Made by a program: the position numbers and the translations under genes. A DNA stretch of 64,000 nucleotides from Mastigias papua (taxonomy: Eukaryota > Cnidaria > Scyphozoa > Rhizostomeae > Mastigiidae): the NCBI GenBank assembly GCA_964019165.1, contig OZ025280.1, positions 11,712,428 to 11,776,427 of the forward strand, written 5' to 3'. How positions within the stretch are numbered: position 1 is the first letter of the stretch; each line of letters starts with the position of its first letter. The notes beneath the pieces were generated by a model. That model saw only the letters and a list, made by a program, of their open reading frames with translations. It had not been told where the DNA came from and searched no databases. Shown here piece after piece: positions 11,302 to 23,491 of this stretch.

Positions 11302-12716
11302 AGCCTGCTTTCCACTAGGTGGAAAGTTGCAAGCGAACCGAGATTCAGATGTTCAGTTTTGTGAGGCTTTTATGTGCACAGTTGAGACAAGATGGTGGCA
11401 AGAAACAATCAACTTATCCTTAAGAAAGTTATAATTCTATACCTTCTGAAGCAAAGGCTAGAGAGAAGGAAGCAGAGGTGTAAGACACAATTGTGGGTCA
11501 GAAAACTCTATGAAGAGAGAAATACCAAGGGTGCATTTCACCTTCGAATCAATGATATGAGGCTTTTTGATCACTGTTGCTTTTTCAAAAACTTTCAGAA
11601 TGACATCAGTGCTATTTGAAAAGCTTCTTTCATGGGTTGGTCCCACTATCAAGCATCAGGATACAAGAATGAGGACCTCTATTGGTCCATGCGAAAGACT
11701 TAGTCTTGTACTGCACCATTTAGCTTCTGGGGATGCTCAATCAAGTATCGCGACCAGCTATTGTATCAGTCCAGCTGTGGTAAGTAGGACAATCAATGAA
11801 GTGTGTGCCGCTATTTGGGGAAAATGGTCAACAAAAGGCTGTCTTTGTGTACCTCATAGCCCGACACAAAGGAAACAGATCTCTGTCACAGCGTCTGAGG
11901 TTGAAAACAGATGGAATGTCCCCCATGCCTTGGGCGCAATTGATGGGAAGCATGTAGTCATGCAATGCCCTGCGCATGGTGGCTCTGACTATTTCAACTG
12001 CAAGAGAACACACAGTATTATGCTACTTGCTGTTTGCAATGCAACCTACGAATTTCTTCTTGTTGACATAGGAGATGCAGGCTGCAAAGTGATGGTGGTG
12101 TTTATTCAAATAGTAACCTTGGGTATGCTATTGATCAAAACTTGTTAAATTTCCCTGCAGAGAGCACAATAAGTGGATCTATTGAGAAATACCCCTATGT
12201 CATTCTTGTAGATGATGCATTTGGTCTCAAACCATACCTCTTGAAACCCTACCCTGGACTAACTGTATCTGAAGAAGAAAGTATTTTTAACTACAAGCTC
12301 TCTAGAGGCCATCGCATCATAGAAAATACTTTCAGACTTGCTGCCTCAAGATTCAGAATACTAAGGAAAGCAATTGTAGCAAAAGTTGACACTGTTGTGC
12401 AGATGGCTAAAGCAATTGTTGACCTTCATAATTTTCTCATGTCAAACAGAAAAGAAACGGACAGCTACAGTTACTATCCAGTTAATTATGTTGATCATGA
12501 TGGTCCAGATGGAACAAGCCATGGAGAATGGAGAATGAAAGAGTCAGAAAGCACTTCTCCTGCCATTTAGAAAGACAGGTTCAAACAACTACTCAAAAAC
12601 TGCTAGGGGTACTCGTGATCTAGTTAAGAACTATTTTAATTCTCCACAAGGGTCTGTACCATGGCAAAGTGATATGGTTTGCAGACTCTCAGATCCACAC
12701 GATGGCTGATGGCAAC
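11302..12716 (+). mobile_element. PIF/Harbinger element 1 (right end lost)
   Basis: The left terminus AGCCTGCTTTCCACTAGGTGG begins right after TTA (11,299-11,301), the trinucleotide target typical of Harbinger elements, and cuts off gypsy integrase. The transposase gene follows. A matching inverted terminus was not found to the right before the Helitron at 13,272 or after it at 28,074, so the right end is deleted. No partner DNA-binding gene is visible. Confidence 0.7.
11392..12710 (+). pseudogene. HARBI1-like Harbinger transposase 1 (frameshifted)
   Basis: The coding signal starts at ATG 11,392 (basic N-terminus, WVRKLYEER, NDMRLFDH). It changes frame near 11,590 and again near 12,095, and shifts once more near 12,570 before ending about 12,710. 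The catalytic triad of DDE_Tnp_4 is still readable: GAIDGKHV (about 11,935), SDGGVYS (about 12,095, at the frameshift) and the RIIENTFRLAASRF block (about 12,310-12,350). Length of about 440 codons is normal for a HARBI1-like nuclease. It is related to but clearly different from the transposase at 23,492. Confidence 0.85.
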
Positions 12717-13271
12717 CTTTCAATAATAATGTGAGAGAATGGAGAGAAATGTACAATGTTTAGTAAAATCACTATGAAAATGAATCCAACATATCTTTCA
12801 ATAAAGTAGAACTTTCAAAATACCAACAATTACAGTAGAAACCTGCATAAAAAACATGTTTTATAAGATTCTTGAGACTGAAATTTCATTGCTTGAACCT
12901 ATTATATAAATACCCCAAAGAGGCTCAAATGGGGGTGATTTTTACATATTGGATTTTATGCTGCTGATTTAAACCTTCATGAGTAAAAAGTGTCATAAGC
13001 TGTCTTTGCTCTTAAAGATGCACAATATATGACAAGGTTTTATACAGGAATTCTAACTTTCAAATACTCTCAAGAATCATCAAGAAATCTTGTGCTGAGA
13101 AAAATGTAAATGCATGCAAAGCATGTGCTGTACATAAAGAGCCTTGTCAAGAACCTTGCAGGCAGGAATTGAGATTATCAATCCACTAATTAAGAACCTA
13201 TCCAGGCTGCTCAGGAAAAACCTAGATTCTTTTATACCGGTTTCAATTTTTCAACACAGCTAACTACAATA
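12717..13271. other. non-coding gap between Harbinger 1 and Helitron A
   Basis: AT-rich with no coding signal or clear repeat. It ends in ...TACAATA at 13,271, the A side of the Helitron target. Confidence 0.5.
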
Positions 13272-13619
13272 TCTCTATATACTAAGATGCCTATATGCTA
13301 ATTTATGCCAGACCAATAACTGGGCTCGATTTGTACCACGTGATTCTCGAACATCAAAGGGGCCTGCAGGTAGCGCATGAAATTATCTATTCCTGCCGGG
13401 TGCGGGGGCTAGAGCTGAGGTTTGTTTCGAGGGTCGATGCAGGTGTTCTACTTTGTACATATGTTGAGATCCTAATTTTATCTGCTTTTTTCGCCGAGAT
13501 ATTCGACTGTCTGTGAGACCTTATGCGAGCCTTTGTTTGCCTCTATTGTTCTCCATTGTCTTCGTCCACAAAGTTGACCAGCTCCCAGTACCACGCATGC
13601 TCTCAGAAACTGATGTCGA

Positions 13620-14090
13620 TCCTCGCGGTATTGAGGAGGTGGTTACTTTTCCCTCAGGTGAGTAGCTGTTTTCGTGCCAAAAGGGTTGATTCGTAGTTTG
13701 CAGTGATTCCTTCCACAGATGTATGCGTTGTCTATGGGTTTCAGCAACCTGTGGCCTTGATTTCAGCCAGATTGCACTGTTCTCCCTCGCGCGACTATCG
13801 GCATGACAGTTGAGTATTTGCCTCGAGGAGACTTTCTGTCTTTGCTGCAGGTGAGTTGTCGTTTGTGTTATACCTTCTAATTTGATGTATGTTCTAATGT
13901 GTTTTCTTCCTCGGATCTACGCATTTTTTACTTTCATCGGGTGTTTATTTCCAAATTTTCACCCAGTTTGCAATACCTTCCCTCGGGGGTATTTCGCCAT
14001 GACAGTTTGCCACTTTAGGCAGTGTTTGCAAGGTGGAGATTAATGTAGTGACTTCGAGGAGAAATTTGTCTGTTTTCGGCTAGGTACTTC
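13620..14090 (+). repeat. exon-like repeat modules in Helitron A
   Basis: Related blocks occur in series: donor-like GGTGAGT at 13,657 and 13,850 and a weaker GGTACTT at 14,083. Each is preceded by GAGGAG..TTTCTGTCTTT-like sequence. Upstream are CTCCCTCG...ATGACAGTT (ATG at 13,803) and CTTCCCTCGGGGGTATTTCG followed by CCATGACAGTT (ATG at 13,999), following pyrimidine-rich stretches ending in CAG. The same order is seen in units B and C and, weaker, in D. The reading after each ATG is short and not conserved, so coding is not supported. Confidence 0.55.
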
Positions 14091-16436
14091 TTTGGTTTAT
14101 GTGTGAAGGTATCGGTTTATATTTGCCCCTTTATGTCCTTGCTTGATTGTATGCTTTTGCGAAGTTTGTCTGAGATGTACCTATTTTCAGCAAATTTGCA
14201 CGAGATTGCATGCATGGTATGTTGGTGGTACCAGATTCGTTCAGGCCTGGTGATTTTTGTCGCTAAATAGCCGTTGTTTTTCTACCAAGGTCTGGTGCAA
14301 TAGGTTTCCCATGCGTGCCGTCATGAGCGAGGGGTTTTCTCAGTGATTTTCATGTCGTTTTACTTTGAGGGGTTTTCCGAGATCAGTTTCATTTCAGACA
14401 TAGCTATCACGGCGGGGCAGTAGATTCTGACATTATACATGCTATAAATTGCTGTGGAATCTACTACAATGTCCGTGAGTGGTTAATAGTTGTAACCCAG
14501 TTCCGTTTTGCTTCTAGAATGAATACATTTGCTGGGTTTGCCAAGTACCGTTTCTATCAACTCATGGCCAATACACTGGGGTACTGGATTCTTAGGAGCA
14601 TTTGTGTCAAGTGTTCTGAAATATATAATCTGAAGTGTTTATATCGTACTTGCTAAGGATGTTTGGTATAATCCCTCTACCTTTTAAGTGTACATGAGTT
14701 TCGATTTTGTTGTAGATGGTCGCGTGAAATATGATATGTTCCTGACGTTATCTTATGATAGCAGTTCTTTTGTTTCTGAACAATACACATGACCGCATGT
14801 TTGTGGTTGAGGAGTTTCCACAGATGGGATTGTGCTGTTGGCATTGCAACTGAACTTTGATGCGTTTTTCTACATGGTAAGTCGCCTGTTGTCTTTCAAA
14901 AGCTTCGAGTTGGTTTTACCAGTGCTTTTATCCTTAAATGTTTGTGTTTGCTAGGTCTAAATATGGTGTAGCGGACTCTTTTCGTGGAGATTCTCTCGGT
15001 TTGCCTCAGCACTGTGTTATACATGCTATGTTCCAGTTCCATTGACTTTTCCTTCACAAATGCACTGTGATATTGCTCTTAGAGTTTGATGCAACTATTC
15101 ACGGAGTATTAACAGTAATATTCCTTGCTGGACTGAGATTTAGTAATGTTATTGGTGCTTAATGTAATGGCAGAAAATGAAGTATCATCACAGTCATCCT
15201 TAAAGGCATTGGCTAAATTGTTGATTTTATTTCTCATTCGCCCATTTAACCGTACAAGCATTTATATTGGAGAATGGTTACTGTTTTGCTTCTAAGACGA
15301 TATTTATTAATGGTGATTTGAGAGAGATTTAATAATTTTGTTTCTGGGGCGTTATCGGCAAGCCATTTTTCTTCAGATCGCTTGATTTTCGCTACTACAT
15401 TGCCGCTGTGCCACTGCTAACGTTTACTTCTGCCTACGTCTGGTATTTATAAGATCCTAGAGTATTATACCCTGATACACTAGGAGTTTGTACCGTGCTC
15501 TTGCCATTTAGTTTAACTCATGTGTTGGACTTCAGGATATCTCAGAATTAGGCCGTTTTGTTTACGTTTTTAATGTTGCTAATCAATTCTAATTAGCCCT
15601 TAGCTTTTACCATGCAGTCATTCCAACCTAAAGCTAAGCTGTTGTTCAATGTATTCTTTGCAGCATTGTAGCTAGATAGCTGTACATTCCCATTTTGTTT
15701 CATTCCAATATAATAGGGAATGTTTTGTATATGTATTTAGTACCCCATACATGAGACATTACTCATTATATTACTCTATATATTACCTCTGTGTTTACAT
15801 CTGGTTCATAGTTGTTTCAGTGTATGTAGTAGTGTTATTTTTGTGTAGTCAAGGTGCATTGTCCTGTTATGATGACTGTGTATTTACTGGGAGACATGCC
15901 ACTTTCAGTCTGAGATCACATGTTACAAATACCATTACTGATTTCCATAGATCATTCTGCACATGATGATATAGATTTCAGGAATGAATAAGTAGTAGCT
16001 AGCAACATCATGTGTATTGTCAACTCCCCCCCTCCCCCTCTCCCCATCTTCATGCAACTACTATTTTGTGTTGAAATCTGATTTTGTGATTCATGTTCTA
16101 CAGTGTATCACCCATTCATGCAATAAGCTCCTCTGCAGTTATTGTATGAGGGTATAATATATAATATGTATGTGATAGTATTTTAATTCTATGAACATAA
16201 GCTATGATGTCCTCTGAGGTATTAAAGTTGAATAGTCGCTAAGTTTTCATGCCTCTAGCACAATATTATATGAGATTGTAAGTGAATAATATACCAGATG
16301 AAAGAGACAACCTTGCATTTAAATGTGTATGGAAACCTTTATCTATGACACAGTGTTAATGATTAGACTTTATTTGTATCCACAAGTTGACAATTGAATA
16401 TAGTAGTTAAATTAAAATGATGATGATGATGATGAT

Positions 16437-16452
16437 GATGTTTAGGAGTCAG
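16437..16452. repeat. target-site duplication, left (LINE in Helitron A)
   Basis: GATGTTTAGGAGTCAG occurs here and again at 20,484-20,499, flanking the LINE exactly. A (GAT)n run lies just upstream at about 16,418-16,440. Confidence 0.85.
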
Positions 16453-16460
16453 GCTTGGCA

Positions 16461-19259
16461 ATGGTGTCCTACCTTCACGACTGGGGCCAAACGGGCAGGA
16501 GTTTCATATCTCCTGGCAAATTAGGAGCCGAAAAAGAAGCAGAGGAGGTTGGCGATGCCACAACTTTGTTTCTTCACCGGAGGGAAGGCTGTCTAGCCAA
16601 CAGTCCGAGCTCCTTAAAGCTTTCGAAGGCAAACAAACAATACAAGGGAAAAACGGTAGGCCTAAACAGAAGAGCAAGAGAGGCGGAAATAGGCAACAAA
16701 CTAATGAATGACATAGAGACGAATCCAGGCCCAAGGACAACGTTACAAAAGGCAGCGAGAACTAGAAGGCGGTTAAAGAAACGCATAGAGAAGAGGAGTG
16801 GTAAAAGAAAGAGGAAAGAAGAGCGATGGGCAAACGCGGAACTGAAGGTAGCTACATGGAATGTAAGGAGGGCTAACATCTACAAGAGCAGATTTGGCGA
16901 AATAGTAAAGGAGTGCATAGAACGGGGATGGGATATTGTATGTGTGTCAGAGTTGAATGCGAGAGCAGATGGAATTAGGCGGTATACCCACGGAGGCAAG
17001 AGAAGATACTTAGTCCACTCAAGGAAATGTGGGATCTTGATGACAGAAAATGTTTTCAATGTGTGGGAAATGCAAGGAAAACAATGGCAGCCAAATGATA
17101 GATTAACAATGGTTGAGTTTTCAAATATAATTGTTGTATCAGTATATCAGCCAGTGAGAGGAAGTAACGGATACAAATACGAGCTGGCAAACATAAGAAG
17201 TGAACTTGACAGACAATTGAACACAGTGACCTCAAAAAAGAGAATACTGATAGGAGGAGACTTCAACGCTCAAATTGGACAAACAAGCCGACATCTACTT
17301 ACGAATGCGAATAATGGTTCGTTCGGTTTTCGGTCGACAAATATTCAGGGTGAGGAACTACAGGAATGAATAATCGGAAATGAGCTATGTTGGGTGAACT
17401 CTTTCTTTTTCCAGAAGAAGAGAGGGACGTGGTGGAATCCAGGCTTGAAGAAATGGTACGAGATCGATGGCTTCATAACCAAAGCGCGAGATAGACATGA
17501 CATGATAAGATCCTTCAAAGTAGGAGAGTTGAAGCCCTTTATGTCGGATCATAAGCCAGTGGAAATAAAGCTGAAAGTCACACCAATAAAACCGCAAACC
17601 AAAAAGCTCATGAAAATGAAACAGAAAAATAGACAACCGAATATAAAATGGGAAAGATTGATGGATGATGAGTGTGCAAATCAATTTCAAGAAAAAACTT
17701 CAGAACGAGTAGAGAAATGCTTAAACGAGAATGGGGGAATGGACTGGAACCTAGTAGAGAAAATCCTGAGAGAAACCGCTTTGGAAGTATGTGGAAAGAA
17801 GACATCACAAGTAAACCCCTGGATGGAAGAACATCATACAGAAGTCGAAAAGCTGAAAGAAAACATAAGAGAAGGACTCAGAAAGAGAAACGAAATTAAA
17901 AGAAAGGCAACAGATGAATATGATCAGAGTTTGATTGAAGCGAGAGAGGAATTGAGACAGGCGAGGAGAGCATACAAGAACCAACTGAAAGAATGGGAAG
18001 AACAATGGTGGGATCAAAAAGCAGAAGAATGCAGAATAGCATGCGAAGAAGGAAAGATGCGAGTCATGTACGACCTTCTAAAGCAATTACAAAGACGAGG
18101 AGAATACAACAATGCAAAAAACCTACTTCTCTTCTCAGAAGAAACATTCAAGGAACACCTTGAAAAAATAACGAAAGAACGCTTCGAAGGGAACCCAGGA
18201 AGAATGCAACAGGTAATTGAATTAGTGGAGGTGAGGGAAAAAAGCCAGGAAAAAATACAATGGTGGCAAGATTTCATGACAGCCCAACCAGATGACGATG
18301 AAATTCAGAAGGAACTGAACAAGATGAGAGATTCAGCCCCTGGGCAGGATGCAATAAGGCTAAGATTTATAAAAATGGCACACCCGAAAGTTAAAGGTGT
18401 CATTTTCAATGAAATTAGAAAATTATGGGAAACACCTGCAAGTCAGTGGCCAAAACAATTGAAAGTGGGTTTGGTTATACCTCTGCACAAGAAAGGAGAT
18501 AGAAAAAACCCAAATAATTATAGAGGAGTATGTCTCCTACCCATACTAAGCAGAATATTGGCAAGAATTTTAGCGACAAGGTTAAGGAACTGGGCTGAGG
18601 ATATTGGTGCACTGGACGAGAATCAGGCAGGCTTCAGGCAAGCTAGGTCAACAGCTGATGCGACTCAAATTTTTGTTTGCCTACAAGAAGACGCAGCACT
18701 CTTACACTTATCTGACCCGGATTACAAACATGACAGTAACAAAAGCAGAGCTCAAGCGTTTTTACTAGACCTCAAGAAGGCATACCCCCGTGTAAACAGA
18801 CCTATGTTATGGGCAATTCTGAGTAAATATGGACTACCAAGAAGCACCATAAACAAACTGAAAGATCTACACGAATATACATCATATAGAGTGAAAGGGC
18901 AGGATGGAGAGAGCACAGAATATATCCCACAAAGAGGACTAAGAGAGGGATGCGAGACATCACCGATTATTTTTAATATTTTCCATCAAGCGGTGATGAG
19001 AATAGCGGACAAGCAGAGAAAGGAAGAGGCTAGAGAAAGAGACCGAGAGGTTGGAGTAGGATGGCGATATATGACTGGCCATTCACTCCCACCTAAACAT
19101 TTGAAGAACAGTTTCAACTCAGAGGCTAGCAGTACTCGATTAGAGATGTCATTATTCGTGGATGACACGACAGTTATAGGGACACAGGAAGAAATAGCAG
19201 ATGGTAAGAAGATAATTGAAAAAGTTATGAAACAGTTTGAACAGTTTGACGAATGTTGA
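16461..19259 (+). pseudogene. LINE polyprotein: 2A, endonuclease, reverse transcriptase
   Basis: From ATG 16,461, a basic N-terminal region of about 85 residues ends in DIETNPGP (16,710-16,733), a 2A ribosome-skipping motif. The endonuclease follows: ATWNVRR (about 16,854), the catalytic glutamate in SELNARAD, GGDFNAQIG (about 17,265) and SDHKPVEIK (about 17,547). An in-frame TGA at 17,367-17,369 interrupts it in place of a probable Trp. RT follows, with LDLKKAYPRVNRPM and the catalytic FVDD at 19,155-19,166. A one-base shift near 19,250 moves the frame into the C-terminal part (next entry). Known for 2A: it splits the nascent chain between G and P. Confidence 0.85.
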
Positions 19260-20415
19260 TAAAGACGAGAGTCTGATCTTCGGTTCAGAAGAGAGCGAAG
19301 ACATAAGGATGCTTGGTACTTGGTTGGGGAGGAAGACTGATATGAAACATAGGATGCAAAGAGCCGGAAAAGCATGGGCCACCATAAGGAAGAGATTCAT
19401 AAAGTGCAGATTAAGTAAAATGACTCAAGCTAAGGTGTTTGAAGCATGTATTGAGAGTACACTCTTATTCAATGCAGCTGTAAGACCATTCCATCTAAGG
19501 GAGATAAAAGCCATGCAGACATTTGTTGACAAAAAATACAGATACATATGGAGCGAGAAAAATGGAGAACCATTAAGGCAAATGCAAGAGCAAGGACTAA
19601 ATATGGCTGACATTAGAAAAGCCCTAAAAGTGTCAACTATTAGAAACAAGATTGAAAAAGCGCATCTAATGAGAATGGGTCACATACTGAGAATGTCGGA
19701 TGATAGAATAGTGAAACAAGCAGTACTCGGATGGAACCAGGACCTCGAGAATCTTCATAAGAGCCGGAAGAAGCGACAAACAACGGTGGGATACTGGCGA
19801 AGATTATTGAAGGAAGCCGGCGTGGAAGTAGAATCGGTAGAAACGTTAGTGATGGACAGAAAAGAATGGAAGGAAATGATACAAAACAGGATGAAATATC
19901 TACAAAGTTTTGACGAGCAAAAAGGAAATAAGTATGAGAAAAAGCCAGGAGAAGTTGATATCATCGAGAGGAGCCAAGAAAGAAAGGAAGATCAAATAAG
20001 ATGTATTTACGAGGGATGTGGACAGTTCTTTCATACAAAGGCGGGGTTAACCATACACCAAAAGAGAACACACAGGAAGACCGATGAAGCACCTACTTTT
20101 ACTTGCAACAAATGTGGGAGAAAGTTCAAACAGGAAGGGGCATGGAAAAACCATCAAAAAATGTGCTCAGGAAGTAGAATGGAAGGAAAGAAAAAAGAGT
20201 GCCACGTATGCAAGAAATGGCTGATAGGCAGCAATTTAGCGAGACATATGAGGACAGTTCATTGTGTAACAACTAAAGAGGGAACTTCCAGTGAGGTTAA
20301 AGCTCAAGTGTACAAAGCAAAGTATGTTGTATGTAATGAATGCGGCAAAACAATATCGGCGGCAAATCTGGCAAGGCACCAAAGATCAAAGGCCTGCATG
20401 GAGCTATCGATGTAG
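19237..20415 (+). CDS. LINE ORF continuation: RT thumb and four zinc-finger motifs
   Basis: The same polyprotein after a frameshift near 19,250. The first half is the RT thumb/connection (TWLGRKTDMKHRMQRAGKAW; LMRMGHILRMSDDRIVKQ). Then come C2H2 or C2H2-like fingers: CIYEGCGQFF...H...H (about 20,000-20,070), FTCNKCGRKF...H...C (about 20,098-20,163), CHVCKKWL...H...H (about 20,200-20,260) and VVCNECGKTI...H...C (about 20,327-20,397). C-terminal nucleic-acid-binding fingers occur in several LINE clades, and four in a row is generous. Stop TAG at 20,413. As a separate reading it is intact, but it lacks its own start context. Confidence 0.75.
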   Translation: MNSLTNVDKDESLIFGSEESEDIRMLGTWLGRKTDMKHRMQRAGKAWATIRKRFIKCRLSKMTQAKVFEACIESTLLFNAAVRPFHLREIKAMQTFVDKKYRYIWSEKNGEPLRQMQEQGLNMADIRKALKVSTIRNKIEKAHLMRMGHILRMSDDRIVKQAVLGWNQDLENLHKSRKKRQTTVGYWRRLLKEAGVEVESVETLVMDRKEWKEMIQNRMKYLQSFDEQKGNKYEKKPGEVDIIERSQERKEDQIRCIYEGCGQFFHTKAGLTIHQKRTHRKTDEAPTFTCNKCGRKFKQEGAWKNHQKMCSGSRMEGKKKECHVCKKWLIGSNLARHMRTVHCVTTKEGTSSEVKAQVYKAKYVVCNECGKTISAANLARHQRSKACMELSM

Positions 20416-20483
20416 CAGGCTCTCCAAATTTCCCCTTGTATTGACACATGCTCACGGGTGATAAAAGTGATGCGATGCGATGC

Positions 20484-20499
20484 GATGTTTAGGAGTCAG
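20484..20499. repeat. target-site duplication, right (LINE in Helitron A)
   Basis: An exact copy of 16,437-16,452, directly after the GATGC tail. Confidence 0.85.
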
Positions 20500-20559
20500 T
20501 AAATTCAATCACCACATGTATTCATTTGTTAACTGTAATCCAGAGAGCTGTGTGGGTTA

Positions 20560-21580
20560 TTTGTTTTAGGTCATACACAGTTATATATGCAGTAAAATAT
20601 ATCATTGCATTTAGAGAGAAAATACACAAGACAATATTGTATAGAGTTTGACTAATTTAGTGTTATTTGATGGGAGATGATTAGTGGTTACAACCAACTG
20701 GTAATTTGCTACATTGTACTAGACTCCTTAGGTAAACCTTGATTTCCATGCATACATTTACCTGTAATTTATGGTGTTTTAAGGGCTTAAGTAGAACAAG
20801 CTCTTGGCACAAATATTTATTTCATATTTGTACTCCAGATAGTAGCGACGGCTTTTCATGTGCATTGATATACAGCAACATATCACGTAGACTATTCCAT
20901 TGTATTGAGAAACATGTTGCAATAGACAATATATTATATCTGTCCATTACCACACTGTAGGAGATTTAGGAAGATTAATGTTTACAACCAGATTACAGTT
21001 GCACTCATGTATTTCAATTTATATACAATATTTAACCTGTTATACACTGCAAATTTCCCTGCTACATTGTACTAGACTCCTTAGGCTATAATTGATTTCT
21101 ATGCGTAAGGATACATGTGATTGTGGTATTTTGAGGGATTAAGTAGTACATACTAGCACCACACATAATCATTTTAGTAACCCTAATGCAAGTAGCGATG
21201 TAGGTTCTTGATTTGTATTCATACTCAGCTATATATGTGTTATATTATTCGTATTCTATGGAGATGCATGAAGTTATGCACAATATTTAATATAAATAAC
21301 TTTACCCTATTACATTGTACTAGACCCTGTAGGTTACAAGTGATTCTCATGCTTAAGAATGCATTTGATTGTGGTATTTTAAGGACTTAGTATAGGGTAT
21401 AACCACACATTTCATTACCTCAGTTTAATCCAGATAGCAGTGAAAGCTATTCATTTTCATTTATACACAGCTGTATATGTAGTATATTATGTGTATTCTA
21501 TGGACACACATGATGCTATGCACAATATGGTATATGCTATGCAACTCCATGGAATTTTACAAACAATATAGTCCCTATTG
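20560..21580 (+). repeat. degenerate tandem repeat in Helitron A, about 4 units
   Basis: The block ACATTGTACTAGACTCCTTAGG recurs at about 20,712, 21,063 and (variant) 21,312, each followed by TGATTT..ATGC and TTTTRAGGRCTTA. Between them a second block with CAGCTATATATG...TATTCTATGG..ACAATAT recurs. Unit length is about 250-350 bp. No coding potential is visible. Confidence 0.6.
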
Positions 21581-21597
21581 ATATGATGAAGACTAGC

Positions 21598-22122
21598 AGT
21601 TTTTTGATAGCCCGCTAGACGCCTGCTCCCCCTACCCCCAATCAAAGCTGGAGATTAGCCTTGGAAAGACTAACGCAGTCGCCCATCGAAGCAGCATGGT
21701 CCGCATTTTCGATGAGGATCACGGGAAGGTGACGTCATGTGCCTCTGCGATGGAGCACGTGACCATCAGCATTGCATTGGTCAAATCGACACAATTGCGA
21801 GAAAAAATTGTGCAAAAAATGCTCGGATACCTGTGCTAGGCTACGGGGCTTTCCTCCTCTTCTTATTCAGCCCCATAGCCTAGCGCAGGTATCCGAGCAT
21901 TTTTTGCACAATTTTTTCTCGCACTTTTTTTCGATTTGACCAATGCAATGCTGATGGTCACATGCTCCATCGCAGAGGCACATGACGTCACCTTCCCGTG
22001 ATCCTCATCGAAAATGCGGACCATGCTGCTTCGATGGGCGACTGCGTTAGTCTTTCCAAGGCTAATCTCCAGCTTTGATTGGGGGTAGGGGGAGCACACG
22101 TCTAGCGGGCTATCAAAAAACT
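21598..22122. repeat. 525-bp palindrome at the 3' end of Helitron A
   Basis: The left arm 21,598-21,850 and right arm 21,869-22,122 are near-perfect reverse complements with an 18-base loop. The outer pair is AGTTTTTTGATAGCCCGCTAG and its complement ending ...AAAAAACT. A few small differences exist, for example near TCGACACAATTGCGAG. Rolling-circle elements carry a short 3' hairpin as a termination signal; this one is over ten times larger. Confidence 0.85.
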
Positions 22123-23491
22123 TCACTATATACTAACATGCCTATATGATAATGTATGCCAAACCAATCAGACTGCTCAGATTTGTACCACGTGACCCGA
22201 TTCCGCATACACGATCTCCTCCCAGGGTATTTATCCCATGGCCCTCAAATGTCCGTTGAGGGTAGCCATTTGGGTCTACCACTGACATAAGAAGAGATAT
22301 GATTTTTATAATTTTATTTTACCGAGTTCTTCAACTGTCTTCCCATCACCATTCACAGCAATACTGTTGCTCCTCCCTGCTGGACCTCGTGTTGTTAGCT
22401 TTGCGAGCGGTCCAGTAGGACTAAGTAACTGTGTGTGTTATCGCAAGGAGACTTTGGTTGCAGTTCTTCCTGGTAAGCCAGCTCTATTTTCCTGAAATGG
22501 TTTGAGTTAAGAATTCCTGTAGTTCCTTTGTCCATATCATCCTTAGTCTACTGTTGCCAGCCATTTATTTCCATATCTTTCAACGAGATTCAGCCACCTT
22601 CCCTCGAGTGAATTACCGCCATGACAGTTCTTCTCAATGTTGCTCGATTCTGTGTACTAAATCACCGTGCTTTTACTGCTAAAGTGTGAAAACACATTCA
22701 ACATATATTTGACTTTGTATTATGTGCTAGATTATGGCAGGTTGTTTGCTTTTCATGCCTATTTAGATGACATGGAATGGCGTGCTTGCTGCTTTCAGGT
22801 GGCACTGTTTTGATTAGGGCTACCGTATAGTTGTTGTGTGACTTGGAGGAGAATTTCGTCGTTCTGCCTCCAGTTTAGTGTTTTGTTCGCTTAAGTTCAT
22901 TCGCTACGTTATCCTACATTTCTTACTACATTGTGATGAAATGATTACGGCATGTTTACTGTTATATTCCTTGCTAGCTTGGAATTTATCCATTGCTTTT
23001 ACCACATGTATGAGTGACATAGGATAAGGTTGTGTTTGGGGATAAAGTCTTGGTATGTGAAGTGTTTTCACTGAAGTATGTATAGGGCTAGTGCTGACGT
23101 TGTTGGTTACCCTACTTTTGCAGTTTTTACTTTCACTCTTTACCTTTGTCATAGTGTGTACTGTGAAATGCGAGGGGATTCCCGAGTTCATCTCACGATC
23201 GCAGATACCTGTTGTCCTTTGTTTTGGATTTACTTGTGGTCTTGTGAGGGTGATTTCATACCTTTGCTTCAGGGGCAATAAGATCACGGCAGTTCCCCTC
23301 AGTTTTCCTTGATTTTCTCTCCTAAAGGCCTGTCTCCATTAAGGCGAATCTCAGCGATTGATTCGCGCCATCGCTAGAGACATTTGGAGACAACATCTCC
23401 ATTTGTTTGCCTGATCGCCAGCGAACCACCTAAGGATGGTGTTTCCCGCGGAGAATTTTTGGCGCCATCTCCGCTATCAAACACGAAAAAC

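Larger units (their letters stand above)
16453..20483 (+). mobile_element. APE-type LINE with 2A peptide and C-terminal zinc fingers
   Basis: A 4,031-bp non-LTR retrotransposon flanked by 16-bp duplications, with a 3' tail of GATGC repeats. It is near full length: the coding signal begins within 10 bp of the 5' end and runs to 20,414. RT features (NPNNYRGVCLLPILSRILAR, FRQARSTADA, FVDD) look closest to RTE-like LINEs, but the clade is uncertain. Only one nonsense codon and one frameshift were seen, so it is young. It sits in the middle of Helitron A. Confidence 0.85.
13272..22122 (+). mobile_element. Helitron unit A (non-autonomous, upstream member of tandem A-B)
   Basis: It starts TCTCTATATACTAAGATGCC directly after A (13,271). 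It ends at the right edge of a 525-bp palindrome, immediately followed by the start of unit B (TCACTATATACTAAC, 22,123). Helitrons have 5' TC and 3' CTRR ends and insert between A and T. Here the final CTAG seems trimmed to ...AAAACT. No Rep or helicase domain was found in any frame. After subtracting the inserted LINE (16,453-20,483) the unit is about 4.8 kb. Its 5' third carries exon-like modules (see separate entry); the rest is AT-rich and non-coding. Confidence 0.75.
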
